From NCBI GenBank assembly GCA_947396885.1, contig OX377205.1:78712969-78776968 (forward strand): 64,000 nt of DNA, written 5' to 3'. Below are positions 43,518 to 55,749 of this stretch, one piece after another. A model generated the notes under the pieces. It saw nothing but the letters and a program-made list of their open reading frames with translations, was not told the DNA's origin and searched no databases. Both the position numbers and the translations under genes were made by a program. Position 1 is the stretch's first letter. Each line of letters begins with the position of its first letter. Source of the stretch: Heligmosomoides polygyrus polygyrus (Eukaryota; Nematoda; Chromadorea; Rhabditida; Heligmosomidae).

Positions 43518-45000
43518 CAAGCAGCAATTTACTCAGCTTTCGTTTCGTTGGTTTGCCGTTAACCCTCTTTGTGGTGGATAAAGTCAGTAAGGTGAGTTAG
43601 TTGGTGTTGTAAATTTCATGCAGTTCTAAAGCAGAAGTAATTCCTAAAAGTGGCTAATAATGGTTATCTTTTCTCGTATCAATGAATGGTACCTTTGAAC
43701 TTTTTGAGCTTTATTGAGCTTTATGTAACGTTGTTAAGAGTTCGTATTTATTCTATTTATTCCATCGTTCCAATCATAATTAAAGCCGCCCAAGATCAAT
43801 ATTTATTGAAAAGATTGAGTTTACTGCCTACAAGCAGTGCCTTAATCGGTGAAGGAATGCATAGTAAGATTTCTAAAAATCCCCTCGAGAACAAAGTCTT
43901 TAAATTATGCGTCTTTCTTTGACGATCCAAGCTATTTCGATTGAAAGGGAAATTGAATTGAATGAGTCCATGGCGGTCCATTCTCGCACAACTTTTGATC
44001 TTTCGAAGGCTTTTTCGTTTCACATTTTTGCACGCTTCATGCTAAAACCGTTTTGTAAGTACAAAAGACTAAACGAACTCTCGATTGATTTTCCTGAACA
44101 GACCAGCGACGCACTCAATGCATAAGCTTAATATTTCGAGAAAACCCTAAAATGTGATGCATCGTTTAATGCTTATCTAACATAGACCAATATTCCTTCT
44201 ATTTACTTGTGCTTAGATATGTGCTTTAATCTTTGCTACTGTTCGTGGTATATGTTTGTTTCTGTCTATCTTATGATTGGCGTTCAAGTTGCTTCTAACT
44301 GCCATAAATTTGGAGCAAAATGTCAAGCATCCTAAGAAGCTGGCAGATCGAGGATCACCGTCAGAGACACATCTCAACAGAACCTTTTCAAAGTGAATAG
44401 ACAGAGTTCAAACGGCCTAGGGTTCAAACAGTGGGCCATTGTCGACACGGTGAACAATAGCTGCAAAAGGTCGTGCAAGAAGTGTGCTATATATGTAGAA
44501 CACTAATTCGCTCGGCTTGATCTTTCCAGGTCCTTTCACACCATTAATAATTTCCTCGATAAGGGCCTTCTTATTGAGAATTTACCTTTGCCTGACCGCT
44601 TGCAGAGCAGCATTCTGCTGTAGCCATTAGATGCCTAGTTCTCCACCTTTCATTTGATTCAACGACGTTCATTGTAGCGTGATTCGCTAAGTTTTTCAAA
44701 AACCTCTCTCATATTGAAATTACAATCCCAGCAAACGACCTGTTTCTTCTGAACGGCAAATTCTGCTGCCAGGTGGTTTTACATAGATTGTTAGGCAGCC
44801 TCCAGAGCCGAAGCTGGCAGATATTCATGGGAGCACAGTACATGCACTCTCTGCTTGCTGAGATTTCGCTTTAGTTTCAGTCAGCTCGAACCTCAGCTTG
44901 ATGCACTGTACGTCATACTACAGATACCTAGTCCTTAGTTGACGCGTTGCAATGCTAGAATACCTTCTCTCACCTAGTTTTGGAACAACTTAACGTAGAA
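43518..45000. other. No recognisable gene
   Basis: AT-rich, with several short frames of no known family. Confidence 0.4.
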
Positions 45001-47040
45001 TTTTTATTTATTTGTTTGTTTATTGCATAAAAGAAGCACATCTTATCACGGCATATAGAATAATGTGAAGAATTAGAAATTAGAAGAAATCAGCAACACA
45101 ATCTAAAATTAGTTAACTATCTAAGCTCTCTTTCTACAAAGAAGTAAGCGCGGAAATACGAGTGAGAAAAAATCCAGAAAAATCTTTGAAAAATATATTC
45201 TATTTCCTATTGAACAGCAGCAGAAAAGCTAGTCACTAATAGTTAAAAACCTTGCCACCAATAGATAAAATATTGAATTTTCTTATTTGGAATAATAATT
45301 TATTAATTGTTTAAATATTTATTACATGGCTAAAATCCATGTGAAAAGCAAATTGGGGACGGTATAAAACGACGTCCACATGACATTGGCTAACGGTCCA
45401 GACGAAAGTGTAATAGAATCATTAGAAAGTCCATGCGATAACAAACACCCAGAGAATGAAGAATAGAAAGGAGAACAAACCAGAGCGGCTCTGCCACAAG
45501 ATCTCGTTATGTCCTATAATTATTCATGAATCGAATTGCATTCGTAATTAATGGTTCCAGCTTGTATGGAATAACTGAGTTTTTGGTAAGTTTCATATAA
45601 CCCGAACCTGCTCTATTAACAAAAAGTTATGTCGAATGGAAGGTTTTGCAGTACCTAATGAAAGTTTCTCTCCTCCACGTCGGGTTCTAGATGGTCTCGC
45701 CATGAAGAAATCACGTTTATCAAGTCCACAGAAACCATGGAGAATTTTGTGAACGATTACGAGGTCGTATATTCTACGTCTGTACGAAAGTTTTTGTAGC
45801 CCAAGTTGCTTGTTTCTTACCTCACTGCTGGGAATAGCATGGTAATCAAAGCCACACTTCCTAATAAATAGTTTTCTAGTGAAGCTATTTTGGACTTTCT
45901 CAAGTCGAAGTATATTTTTCTTCTTAACTAGGTAGAAAAATTGTTGTTCCATACTCAACTATCGCTTTAACGCAATTCATGTAAGCTTTGACAAGGACAA
46001 AGTGTTTTTTTGCGGAAAGTCTTTTAAAGAGAGTGTATACCACAGCCATAGCTTTATTTGCATTTTGTTCACAATGCGAGTCGAAACCCAAATTTGTATC
46101 GAGGAGAAACCCACGATCTGTTGCTTGATTAGTGCTTGTAATCTCATTGCCGTCTAACTTGTTTGTGTAGCCGGGATTTCTTCTTCCTAAATGGAGCATC
46201 TTAGTTTTTTCTTTTGACAAAGGGAACTGCCACTCGTGGGAGCAGCGACTTACAGCATCTATGGCTCTCTGCAGAAAGTTTTGATTACGGATTGGTGAGC
46301 TATAGAAAATTTTCAAGTCATTCGCAAAAGCTATGCATTTCACTTCTGGGCTCGTTATTAGTGACGGTAGTTCGTGGGTATAGATATTAAATGGAATAGT
46401 TGATAGAACGCAACCTTGTGGAACGCCACTGAGAGCCGGTTAAGGTGTTGAATATTTGGAATTCACGCGTACAGTAAAAGTTCTGTGATCTAAAAACTCA
46501 ACTATCTAAGAAATTATTCGAGGATGTATGCCCACTATCAGTTTGCCTTTTAGTCTCTTATGGCATACCCTATCAAAAAAACGGTATTCATCGGGCGTTT
46601 GAGAGTAAGACGTAGGCCAACTTGAAAGTTCTTTATACAATTCATCTGCATGAAATCAAACAGAATCTTCCATGATGGGGAAAGCAATGATTGAAGATGA
46701 TACATTGTTGAGATCATTATCAATGAAAGCTTTTACGAAAGCGTCCGCTAATAGTTGAGCTTTATCTAGGTCGTTTCTGACAACACTCCCATCTACTGCG
46801 ACTAAAACTCCAATACGTTTCCTTTCCTGAAGTCTTGATCTCATAAATTTGGAGAAGGTTAATTCGTTTTTTGCCTCAACAATTTTCTTTTCTTGACAGC
46901 GATTGTATTTTGCAAGTTTCTTAGAAAATTTGAGATCTATACGCTTATACATATTCACCCAGATATCTGAGGAGTTGTTATTTACTGCTTCATTCCAGGC
47001 TGCATGTCGGAGATTGAACAAATCTAGGAGATATTTGGGT
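45001..47040 (-). pseudogene. CR1-like LINE remnant (RT region and C terminus)
   Basis: On the minus strand, from high to low coordinates: linker with NLRHAAWNEAVNNNSSDIWV and KNELTFSKFMRSRLQERKR (47021-46656); RT pieces KRLKGKLIVGIHPR and FLDHRTFTVRVNSKYS; motif B GVPQGCVLSTIPFNI near 46410; motif C reads AFANDLKIF (46343 on), i.e. the usual F/Y-A-D-D with the second-last Asp changed to Asn; SKEKTKMLHLGRRNPGY; KAYMNCVKAIVEYGTTIF; then LEKVQNSFTRKLFIRKCGF and a C-terminal SYRRRIYDLVIVHKILHGF (to 45593). Endonuclease missing. A 3' UTR leads to an AATAAACAAACAAATAAATA-type tail at 45001. Stops, frameshift and the catalytic change make it dead. Confidence 0.85.
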
Positions 47041-47049
47041 AAAAATGTA

Positions 47050-47180
47050 TGTATAATGTTATTTGTTTATTTTATTCATTTATTTATTTGTTTACCCTGC
47101 ATTCGGGAGTGCACTACAATGCCAACGAACAAAATAACCCCTAAAAGCAACAGTAGAATGATAGCTCAATTACATTGAAA
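47050..47180 (-). mobile_element. LINE 3' tail
   Basis: TTTGTTTATTTTATTCATTTATTTATTTG at 47062-47093 is the complement of a LINE AT-rich tail on the minus strand; it belongs to a second LINE abutting the CR1-like remnant. No coding seen. Confidence 0.4.
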
Positions 47181-47189
47181 TAGGAAACC

Positions 47190-50100
47190 TTTCTACCTTA
47201 GTCATAGTAGGCTACACCGATTTTATGGGAACTCTCGTAGCAATGTACTAAGTAGCGTATAGAGGGTCAATGTATATGTATAGGTTTTGTTCTGCGATCC
47301 AAACAGCTCTTCATCTCTAGCTCAGTTCTCGTTAAAAATAGTACAAGTTATGACCCAGTTTTAGCTACTAGTAACCTGCTAGTCACGCGGAGCTCAGCCT
47401 ATGCGAATGGCCGACTTTGAGTGGAGGTAGGGCGCCAACAATGCAATGTGGAGATGCTCCGCAACTCCTTTTCTGTACGTGGCTTGCAGACGCGATATAG
47501 TTATTTCGAATCAGCGTTCGAAACCGTGTCCAACGACATGCATATTATCTCAAACAGCCACTATCTCCTTGTATCCTTCCACCCTATCTAGCTGAGGGGC
47601 ATTCACATCATATTAGGATCGGATTCCACATCTGAAGTTCAAGATTTGTCAATAAGAGTTTTTTAATTGTTTGATCATGGTTTTATAGTTTTTTAGACGC
47701 GTTATTTCTAATCCATCCCGAAATACTTTAAGACGATTTCTGAGGGCATGGATGTATTGTAGTGAAAATCTATGGCGGTATTGAAGCCCTTTGGGAAATA
47801 TCCTTTGAGGTTAAAATCGGTTATACAGCGGGTTATATCTAGCCAGCTTTGCTGGTCATTTTTACCAGGGAAGGATCTCAGGGATAACGGCGAAAACGAA
47901 TACGTCAATCTTCCATGTTGTATAAATGTGTGCTCCATTTCTGCAAAATACTTAAACCAAAAGGGCTAGGGGCCCTGAGACTTTACTGTGCAATCATATC
48001 GTCATACAGGGCAGGTCCGTTCGGTGCTTAGAGGGCAATACCCTCAGCATCGAACCTGCAAAAAAATGCAAAATATCAATAGGTAGGAGCCAAAGTTTCC
48101 GCCGTTTCAGCGCTTGGTAAGCTCACGGCTTTATTTGGATGTTCTACTACGTATCTTTATGCAGCTTCCGGCACCATTGCAGAGAAAAAGCCAGTCGTTT
48201 GAAGGCTCCTAAACCATAGAAGACGTACTGTAAAACTTAAAAAGATAAGACCTTTTTTCGGGACTTTCGAAGCGCCATTTTCGTGTCCTAGTGCTACATG
48301 GCTTGAATTTCGGAAACGTTGAAACAGGATTGTATCAAACGTGATGAATTAAAAAGGAGATGGTTGTCTAAAGACTCATAGCTAATGTATCAACAAAGGA
48401 TACTTCACGCTCGAGACAGAGTACCTCGAAATGAAGGTAAACCTTGCTCAGATAGACAGCCGTCCTGCTAAAATCGTCCTGACTGCGAAGAAGTAAACCT
48501 CAATAGACCTTTCAAAAATTTAGTTCGAGTTTTGGGAATTGGAGAGTATTTAAAAAAACATTTTATTAGGTTTACCTCTTGTATAAGAAAACGGCGGAAT
48601 TTATTTACTCATCATTCTGCGATATGACCTCCAAAAGATACGGGTTGAAAGCCGCATTCTCTTGTTTGCTCCTTTGGAAAAAAGCAACGAACATTTTTCA
48701 AAGAATCTAATTAAGTATTACAAATAACGGATTATGAACAAAACTATAAAATAATTTCGAGAACATTTACTGAAGAATCTGCTACCTGGAGCTATTGGGA
48801 AACTTCCATATCATTCACAGCTTCCACAAGTTGCTTTCAAAAGACCGTGTTTAGTATTTGAACGTCTTCTTGTTGATAACGTTTATAACAATAACAGGAA
48901 AGCAAGCTATTAGATTAGAGCAGAATATCCTCACTTAGACCTGAGAATATCCCCACCTATTACATAAAAATGTCGTGTTCCTTTGGTTCCTGCTCTGGCA
49001 AAAAAGGATTCTCACTCATCCGAGCGGAAACTCTGAATTGCATGCCGTTAGACTTATTCGAGCAAAGATTGGAAGCTTACGATTAGAAAGTTATATCTGG
49101 TTCCGTGAAGTCTGCAAGCGTGCTGCTTTTGCAACGATATTTTTCGGATTTCTTAGAAAGATTTCGAAGAAATCCTCACTACATAGGTACAAGAGGATGT
49201 AATAAAACTTCCAACAAGGTCATGAAGAAGAAAAGAAAAGTAAACAGTAAAGTTCACGTCTATAACGTTTTGCAAGCTGCTTTTGTTGGAAGAGCTGTGC
49301 CAAACAAAATTTTTCTAAGCGGAATTGAATAGGTTAATTCTGGTCGAAGTTATGATCAGCTAAATTTAGAAGCCTAAAACTAAAACAGTGGAAGCTTTCG
49401 GCTTGACCAATACTCCATAAGAACGAGTCAGAGGTTCGATTCCTTGACCACCCGGAATTTCTGCATTTTCTGCATATTCGACCTCTGGAATATATTGCTT
49501 TGCACAACTCTGCGATTCTATTGTAAGCTTTTGGAACATGTAGCTCTATTCACGGAGTTTGTGAAAACGAAGCAAACCATGCTTTATGAGGGAAAACGAT
49601 TCTTGCTGAGACATTCAGTATCGCTGTTCACACATACGCTTGAGACCTTTTCCTAGTTAAAGGAGGAGGGACATCAGAAGCACTACGTGTGCCATGCCGT
49701 TTCATGTACCCGTCCTCCCACATCAGCCAATCTAGACGATTGGATCCATGCACAAAAGAGTTGCCTTTGAGAGGTTATGCGAGGCTCTTATTGAAGGTTT
49801 TGAAGGTTAGCTGTTCATCATGGCGGACATGCTGATCAACCTCCCGTTTGTTCTTCATCCCACACTTGAGGTCGCATTTCTTCTGTAAACGAGCACGCAT
49901 CATTTCTGGGGCATCCCTGGGTATCTCAAGGTTTTCCTAAATTGACGGAGCGGGTTGCTCGAGCGATCTTCATCACTGCCAGGTCTCAATCCACCGTTCC
50001 ATGATTCGAAATTTATTATTGACGTGGTCTTATTGAACTATCGATCAATATTGTCGACAGATTTATTGACGTTATATTTTCGCCAACTCCTCCTTTTCTG

Positions 50101-50570
50101 AAGCCTGTAAAGCCGAAACATCTACAGCAATATCCAGGCAAACATCACTCCATTTTACGCGATTCTTTTCCTTACGAAAAGTAGTACAAAACCAGATATC
50201 AATTACAGGAGGTTGTGGCAGTGAAACCCGTTCTACTGGAAAAAATCTGAGTGAGCCACTGCATAGGCCAGATAGCAATTTGAATTGTCTTCACGAAATC
50301 CATCGCGGTGATAAGATATGCGACGAATCTCACAAATGAGTGTTTTGCCTCAACTCTTAACCTTCTCTTTTATCGATTGGCTGATCGATACTTCCAGTGC
50401 TTTCGAAACCTGTCCACTGATTGCCATATTGCCGTCATGTTTGCTTTTTGCCCACTTCTACCTCTTCTCCTTACCTATTTTCTGCTTAACTCAGCTCCGA
50501 GAAGATCGGGTTGCCGTTCTAATCAACTGATATCAAGGAAATAACAGAAGGCAAAGTATGTATAATGTAG
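47190..50570. other. No recognisable gene in about 3.4 kb
   Basis: Short AT-rich frames only. A minus-strand frame at 47708-47938 (ITDFNLKGYFPKGFNTAIDF) looks slightly protein-like but has no context. A B-box-like GAGGTTCGATTCC occurs near 49432-49444. At 50185-50340, weak similarity to the SINE family 1 middle (CCAGATAGCAATTTGAATTG, CTTCACGAAATCC) suggests a very old copy. Confidence 0.4.
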
Positions 50571-50577
50571 GTTTTTT

Positions 50578-50650
50578 TCAATCCTCTTGTGATGCGCTGC
50601 TTCGGGGTGTCGTAGAGGTTTATTTTCCAATTTTAATGAGTATTTGGTCT
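50578..50650 (-). mobile_element. SINE family 1, 3' piece of a copy split by an RTE insertion
   Basis: TCAATCCTCTTGTGATGCGC, GGGGTGTCGTAGAGG and AATGAGTATTTGGTC match the SINE 3' region up to the GCGTATTTGGCC block, where the interrupting LINE begins. The other piece is at 52152-52372. Confidence 0.75.
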
Positions 50651-50676
50651 TTGGTCTTTGGTCTTTGGTCTTTTGG
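50645..50676. repeat. (TTTGGTC)n short tandem repeat
   Basis: About four units of a 7-bp TTTGGTC motif beginning within the GAGTATTTGGTCT target sequence; probably slippage at the insertion junction. Confidence 0.6.
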
Positions 50677-50721
50677 TTATTAGCGTTATTGACCGATCGA
50701 ATTTAAATGAGTATTTGGTCT

Positions 50722-52151
50722 CTGGCATTAACGACGAGAACGGTCATCTTCTGGTGGATAGCAAGAGGGCTGTGAATCGATGGCGCGACTGCTTCGAGGA
50801 AATCTCGAATGTTGAATTTGAGCATCCTGCTATTCCTTTTGCATCTCCTGTATACGGTCCCGTTCAGAAGATCACAGTGTGCGAAACCGAAGCAGCCCTG
50901 AGGAAGATGAGGTCAGGCAAAGCCACTGGTCAGATGACCTGCCAGCCGTCCTATGGAAGTCGAAGGGCCAGTGCCTTGCTGAATGGCTGACAGAGTTTTT
51001 CAATCAGGTTGTTGCTGAGAAGAAAGTGCCCGAGAGCTGGCAGCAAAGCACGACCATCCCGATTTGGAAGAAGGGCAGTCTTAAGCATTGTGCTAGTTAC
51101 GGTCCAATTCGCCTTCTTTCGCACACCATGAAAATCTTCGAGCGGATTTCGATGGATGTATCCGCCATGTCGTCCAGTTATTTACGAATCAGTGTGGTTT
51201 TGTCTCTGGCTGTGGCACTGTTGATGCCATCCACGCCATACGTCTTCTGCTAGAGGAGCATCGCGAGAAACAGAAACCGGTGCATTTTGCCTTCCTGGAC
51301 TTGAAGAAGGCCCCAATACCCCAATAAAGCGTTCCCCACTGCTCTTCGTAGTCGTCCTTGGACGTTACTGTATGCTGACGACGTCATGTTTGCTTGTGAG
51401 AAAAAAGCCGAGCTCGAGCGACAGGCACAGGAGTGGTGTGGTCGCTTTTCCTTGTTCGAGCTCAGGCTAAACGTTAAGTATATGCAATACTTGACGACAG
51501 ATGTGAATGAACACGGATCTACTAAGATCAAAGGTACTGAACTCCAACGAGTTACATGCCTCAACTATCTCGGATCAACAGTAACGTCCGATGGCAGCCT
51601 AAAGTTGGAGGTGAACGCGCGCGTGTTTGCAGCCTGGTCCAAATGGCGCTCGCTGACTGAGGTGCTTTGCGACAGGACAACACCTGAGCACCACAAAAGG
51701 TTTTTGAAGGTTTATAGAACATCGTCCGCCCAGTAGCGATGTACGGTGCTGAGAGCAGGCCTATGACGAAGGAGATTGAAAGCCGCCTCAGTGTAGTGGA
51801 GACGAAGATGCTAAGGCCGGAGTAACGCGTTTGGACCGCGTTCGCAATGACAACATATGACAGAGGTTCGGTGTCTCCCGATAGCCGAGAAGCTGCGCGG
51901 AGCTCGTTTCAGTACACCACGTCCTTCGCGCAAATGACGACACCGTCCGGAAGATAGGCCTGAACTTTGAGTTCCCTGGAAAGCGGCCCAGGGGACGCAC
52001 GAAGCAACGTTGGCTAGATACGTTGCATGTGGACTTAAAGGTAGCTCGTGTACATCCCGACCGAGTGTTTGATCGGGAAAAAATGGCTTCACCACAGCAG
52101 AAGAGCGGACACCGCCAGCAGGCGGGACAAATGCCATTGAAAATGATGATT
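50722..52151 (+). pseudogene. 5'-truncated RTE LINE nested inside a SINE
   Basis: Starts in the RTE linker (GINDENGHLLVDSKRAVNRW, PVQKITVCETEAALRKMRSG), continues through RT (EFFNQVVAEKKVPESWQQST, IPIWKKG, GPIRLLSHTMKIFERI, QFTNQCGFVSGCGTVDAI in a shifted frame), skips most of motifs A to B, then LLYADDVMFACEKKAELERQ, YLTTDVNEHGSTKIKGTEL, SDGSLKLEVNARVFAAWSKW and a C-terminal scrap. Homologous to the RTE at 27784-30798 but with many frameshifts and deletions. Ends at AAAATGATGATT. GAGTATTTGGTCT occurs at both edges (50709-50721, 52152-52164), the target duplication. Confidence 0.88.
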
Positions 52152-52372
52152 GAGTATTTGGTCTATACAATGGCTTGAAGTGGGCAGCTGACAAACAAGT
52201 CTGATTTTTATCTATCCAGATGAAGCTGGTACGAAACATTACACGGAAACTGGTACCAATTCACGGACGGCAGAGGGATGGAAGGTTTGATTGACCTAGG
52301 AGGGCGGAAAGTCCGAACTCGGGGCTGGAATAGGATGTATGCGACGGTCGCCGCCTCCTTCGACTGCGCTAT
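52152..52372 (-). mobile_element. SINE family 1, 5' piece of the split copy
   Basis: Continues the copy at 50578-50650: GAGTATTTGGTCTATACAATGG, AACAAGTCTGATTTTTATC, AACTGGTACCAATTCACGG, GGGATGGAAGGTTTGATTGACC, and head GCCTCCTTCGACTGCGCTATC (A box on the minus strand). Confidence 0.82.
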
Positions 52373-52679
52373 CAGATGCCTCACGCAAATATACGATGTA
52401 CATCACAGTACAGAGAGACTGGTCAACATTTTCGTTCTGCTCGTTCTTGCCTTGATTGGTTTGTAGGAATGTCTTTGGTTTTTAGGCGCACGTCTAGCTG
52501 CAAGCAGCGGCTATTGTGCTCGCATGAATCATGGTTGTTGGTCTCGATCTCGCTTAGGCTAAGCTATCCCTCTATCCTTACAGAGTTGGGAATTGTTGCC
52601 AACTTGAGTAACGACTAGCCATTTGAAGTCATTTTATAGGTTATATACTCACGCAAGTTACCTCCTAAGCGTTGGTCAG

Positions 52680-53850
52680 AGCGTCCCTCGCCTGGGTTGG
52701 AGCCGGGATCGGTGAAGGAGCCTCAGGCCGGAAACAGTTTCGCAGCATGCCGCGATGAACCTGGCGGCTTTTAACGCGGCAAGATGCCGCAGGGTTACTG
52801 TCCGCAACGCCGCGTTCTGTGGCGTTATCCAGAGGAACCGCGCTATAAGGTCATCATCGTCCGCTTTCTCGTCAGCGACAGATGAAATCGCCCTAATGAT
52901 TCCTTCAAATAAGGATAAAAAAATCCCAAATCCTAACCGGCAGCCGGAACGGTTTGAAATGTGCCACGTCCCTCAGCGTAGCGGTGCCGAGAACTGCGGC
53001 TGCACTCGCTGCACGTCGCGACAACTCGTCCGCGGCGCAGCTCCCACCACAGTCTGGACGTGGGTCCCACCAGGATAGGAGCGAAAAGTACGAGATCGCG
53101 GTGCGGTGCTACAAGGCTCTGCACCCGGTCTTGTGCTCACAGGCAAGGTGTTCATAGAAAAGTCGTGAGAAATCGAGTCTTAATATCACGACAAATAGGG
53201 ATTCACAACGGCACACGGGATTATCACCACGTATTTCATGAGCGAGCAACCCTTAGCGGGCGGCGAATTCAGTGGCCCAATAACAGAGGTGTGGGCCTAC
53301 CCTCATTTGCTATTTTATTTTTAGCAAAGCAGCAATTATAAGAGTGTTAGGTTCTCTTTTACAGAACACTGTTTAGAATTCGAAGCAAAAACTCCATCAA
53401 AACGAGAACGACCGTCAAAAGTGAGCTGAAGAAAAACCTTCAGAAGGGCGTCACCCGATGAAAAACGGCGAACCGTAACAGTTACGAGCACGAGCGCTGT
53501 CCATCCATCAATCTTTTTGATTGCGCGGAACTTGAATGGAATATGTTTCGTTCGAGAAGAGACGCACAGGCCGTCTCTAGAGATGGAGACGCTTCCGAAC
53601 CCCGCGTCGTCCGTCACTGTGTTCAACCGCGACTGATGATAACATCATCAGCAGCGATAAGGCGGTCATGGCAGTGCACGTTCGGCTGTACTAGGGCAAC
53701 ACGCTCTCCTCTGCAGACCTTTGTTTTCCGCGACGCCCGTTTTCGACGTGCAGAACGCAATGCCTTCGTTTTGTTCGGTGCACAAAGTCCAGCTCCAAGT
53801 AACTCCTTCCGCTCCTTCCGAGTCTACGTTGTTTTTGGGTAAATTCTGAT
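52680..53850. other. GC-rich island, unassigned
   Basis: Clearly richer in GC than its surroundings and open in several frames on both strands (for example minus 53626-53336 containing DGWTALVLVTVTVRRFSSGD, and plus-strand VHPSIFLIARNLNGICFVRE in the same place). No known domain is recognised. It may be worn repeat sequence or an exon cluster of a lost gene. Confidence 0.35.
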
Positions 53851-54640
53851 GCAAACCTAACGTGTTGTCCTAATGCCAGTTACTTTTTGCCAATGAAGGC
53901 TGTAGGTTGATTCAGAGCTCTGCCTTTAGTTGACGGGGGATCTGTACATTACTCACCGATCAACGATATTAATTTCATGTGGAACAACAAGGCATTTCTC
54001 GTGAATCTGGTAACGTTTTGGAGGGCTGATGGCTATTGCCATTTATGATGAACGATGCTAACCAGGGTTGTGCACAAAAGGAATCTTTCAACTCAATTTC
54101 GTAACCCGTAAATTGCAGGAGATTTAGAAGCCCCTCTTCTCACATTGACGTCAAGCGTGTCCATAAGGGAGACCATTGATAACAATGTGCTCTACTAGCG
54201 CAATAGAAGGTCCTGAAAGTTGAAACACATAGCACATTGAAGATAAGGATATGGGCGCCCGCTGTTCAATGACCATGTTTTCGAAAGTTACGCGTTTGAA
54301 CTGGAAATCCTTTAATCGTAAAAGATTCCCACAAATTCACTTTAGATCGTGGAATCGAAAATCGCGATTAGGCATCATCTGTTTCTAAGTAGGATATATG
54401 ACCGACTGTGTCGTTATTCAGAATACCTCGGAGATGTGGAAACTGCCTTAGTCTACAGTTCGCTTTCTTTTCCACCTTGGAGCATTATTTCTGGCACAAT
54501 GCCTTATTGGTGATTCAAGATGATCAGGACTGCTGCTCAGAATGAAGGTTCTGCACAGCGAGGCAAAAAATCGCTCCTCTATCTTCTTCGGTTGCAAAAC
54601 GTCCAGCTTTCCCATTAGAAGTGGAGTAAACATGGCGAAA

Positions 54641-54922
54641 GGGCTCGTGTAGCGCAGTCGAGGGAGGTGCCGGCTGTAGCGTGCACCCGATACCAGCTTA
54701 CTGGTTCGGATTTCTCGCCCAGGCCAACCAAGCTTTCCCCTTCCCCATTCCGTGTCGGCGAATCAGTACCATATTTGTCTGGGAAGGATAAAACACTGAC
54801 TTTTCATCGGCTGCCCACCGCAACTCATTGTGTGGCCAAATACGCATTCAAATCGCCTCCTCGATATCGCGTAGTAGTAGAGTGCGTGGCATTAGATTGA
54901 GTAACGCCGTTCTTTATCCTTT
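54641..54922 (+). mobile_element. SINE family 1 copy
   Basis: Intact A box GTGTAGCGCAGTCG, B-box region CCAGCTTACTGGTTCGGATTT, body GTGTCGGCGAATCAGTACC, tail AACGCCGTTCTTTATCCTTT. Several small deletions. Confidence 0.83.
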
Positions 54923-54934
54923 GAACCATATCGG

Positions 54935-55330
54935 CGGCGGCGGTGGCTGTGGCGTGATCCTTCCATCTCACACGTCATTAGGTTTTCATTCTTTCACTCC
55001 CATAACGATGTTTTGTGCGATCGAAACTCTAGCACAAGGCGGGAGTCGAACACGCACTACCTGCTGACCGGGCGGAAATGCTCTACGCCATTACTCCACC
55101 GGCGCAGTTTGAGCGAGGGCAACATGCATACCTCGTGGGACTTATCAGCACTCGCCCGTATATCGGGATGAACCGGCCGCTGACATAAGCATGGAACCAG
55201 TTAAGCTGGAGGCCTTGATGGAAGTGATTCAATTCATTTTCTTTAACCTTCAAAGGCAAGGCAGGTATCGAGGTTGTGAGCTCTCGTAACGATGTCACTC
55301 TTGAGAACAAGTAGAGTGACACTTGTTGAA
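54935..55330 (-). mobile_element. tRNA-derived SINE family 2 copy
   Basis: Read on the minus strand: GACATCGTTACGAGAGCTCA and CAACCTCGATACC, body with CAGCTTAACTGG, GTCAGCGGCC and GTGCTGATAAGTCCCACG, then the tRNA-like head GCGCCGGTGGAGTAATGGCG and GTGTTCGACTCCCGCC (about 55028-55106), then GCTAGAGTTTCGATCG. The order of blocks is permuted relative to the copy at 38.5 kb. Confidence 0.65.
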
Positions 55331-55494
55331 GCTCACAGGCTAGCTATTTCGGAAGCAGTGTGAACATTTATTTGACGCCCTGTGTAAGCAGAAGGACAAT
55401 CTGGCCATCCATCTAACAGCTGGGTGTTAGTTCCGCAATAGTACTTCGTACATAACTGGCTAGATCGACGCTAGGTGGCCGACGGCAATGGCCG

Positions 55495-55728
55495 TGCATC
55501 CCGAATCGAAATCTTCTTCGTTCGTGCTTCCCTCCTGACCCAACCCTGCCTTTCCTTCTTCTGGCGTCGGTGAGTTGCTATGACTGACTGCCTGGGAAGG
55601 ATCAAACGCTGACTTTTCTATCGGATCTCCACCGCAAATCGCAAGAATACGCCAGAAACGTATTCAAATTGCCTCGACGGCAACTCGTAGAAGTAGAGTG
55701 TATGGCGCTTCCCGCGAAGAAGCTTATT
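55495..55728 (+). mobile_element. SINE family 1, diverged copy
   Basis: Head unrecognisable; GGCGTCGGTGAGTTGCTATG, CTGCCTGGGAAGGATCAAAC, GCTGACTTTTCTATCGG and CTCGTAGAAGTAGAGTGTATGG identify the body. A poly-C run (55731-55745) follows. Confidence 0.65.
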
Positions 55729-55749
55729 AACACCCCCCCCCCCCCTTGC

